The notes under the pieces: model-generated
The model's input: the letters and a program-made list of their open reading frames with translations, nothing else
What the model was told of the DNA's origin: nothing
Databases searched by the model: none
Assembly (NCBI GenBank): GCA_050251735.1
Contig: JBFWMF010000038.1
Span: forward strand, 1-30,106
Length of the DNA: 30,106 nt
Direction: 5' to 3'
Source of the DNA: Desulfitobacterium sp050251735
GTDB taxonomy: Bacteria; Bacillota; Desulfitobacteriia; Desulfitobacteriales; Desulfitobacteriaceae
Made by a program: the position numbers and the translations under genes
Shown: one piece after another, positions 30,013-30,106 of the stretch
How positions within the stretch are numbered: the first letter of the stretch is position 1
Layout: each line of letters opens with the position of its first letter

Positions 30013-30106
30013 TGAACCGTCTGCCGAGCGATGTTGGTCTATGGGGATTCAATCTTTTCTCTCTAGGTCGAAAATTCCTCAATAAGGATAATTAAAGAGT
30101 AATGGA

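Noticed and set aside
30084..30106. A new gene starting at the ATG near 30102
   Set aside because: Only AAGGA and AAAGAG lie upstream and the window ends after two codons; nothing can be said of it.
1..30106. tRNA or rRNA genes
   Set aside because: No cloverleaf with a GGTTCRA-type T-arm or rRNA-like stretch was noticed on either strand; a tRNA scan was not possible here.

Overview
The window looks like the chromosome of a low-to-mid-GC, spore-forming, anaerobic Firmicute, most like a Desulfitobacterium relative. The evidence is a complete [FeFe]-hydrogenase maturation operon (hydE-hydG-hydF), a CwlD-type spore-cortex amidase, Gram-positive Shine-Dalgarno sequences and a sigma-W-type promoter. 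I judged this from protein features alone; no species can be named.

Positions 1-21,000 are ordinary chromosome. In order they hold: the start of a minus-strand gene that may be a transposase; a frameshifted remnant of an [FeFe]-hydrogenase small-subunit domain; hydE, hydG and hydF with overlapping ends; a YopX-like gene on the minus strand; cwlD; two overlapping genes for a membrane/coiled-coil/HTH protein and an MltG-like protein; an ECF sigma factor with its membrane partner behind a TGAAAC-N16-CGTA promoter; an M20 amidohydrolase; sbcD-sbcC; a two-gene threonine/serine exporter on the minus strand; and argC-argJ-argB-argD behind a promoter overlapped by an ARG-box-like operator. A roughly 300 bp element with inverted ends lies between argJ and argB.

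Positions 21,006-30,012 are very different and are the main discovery. They form an array of about eleven small gene units in head-to-tail order, each closed by an imperfect palindrome that starts with an (R)YYYAAC-like box and ends with a GTTRRRY-like box. These behave as integron gene cassettes with attC sites. The strongest evidence is that the first 17-19 bases of each of cassettes 1-10 are the reverse complement of the bases around the R'' box at the far end of the same cassette. That pairing covaries from cassette to cassette, with a fixed A opposite C at position 11. No integrase gene lies beside the array, so within this window it is a cluster of attC sites lacking an integrase (CALIN). 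Such arrays are, to my knowledge, rarely reported in Firmicutes.

Cassette cargo: a membrane-anchored protein of unknown function; a two-helix membrane peptide; a small zinc-ribbon protein; HicA-HicB; a DUF1287 protein; a RelE/ParE-type toxin-antitoxin pair; a DUF4160-DUF2442 pair; a reversed Phd-RelE pair; a 385-residue protein of unknown family; a second copy of the RelE/ParE cassette whose toxin has a nonsense codon; and a SUKH (SMI1/KNR4) protein. The abundance of toxin-antitoxin pairs matches what is known of large sedentary chromosomal integrons, where such pairs are thought to stabilise the array.
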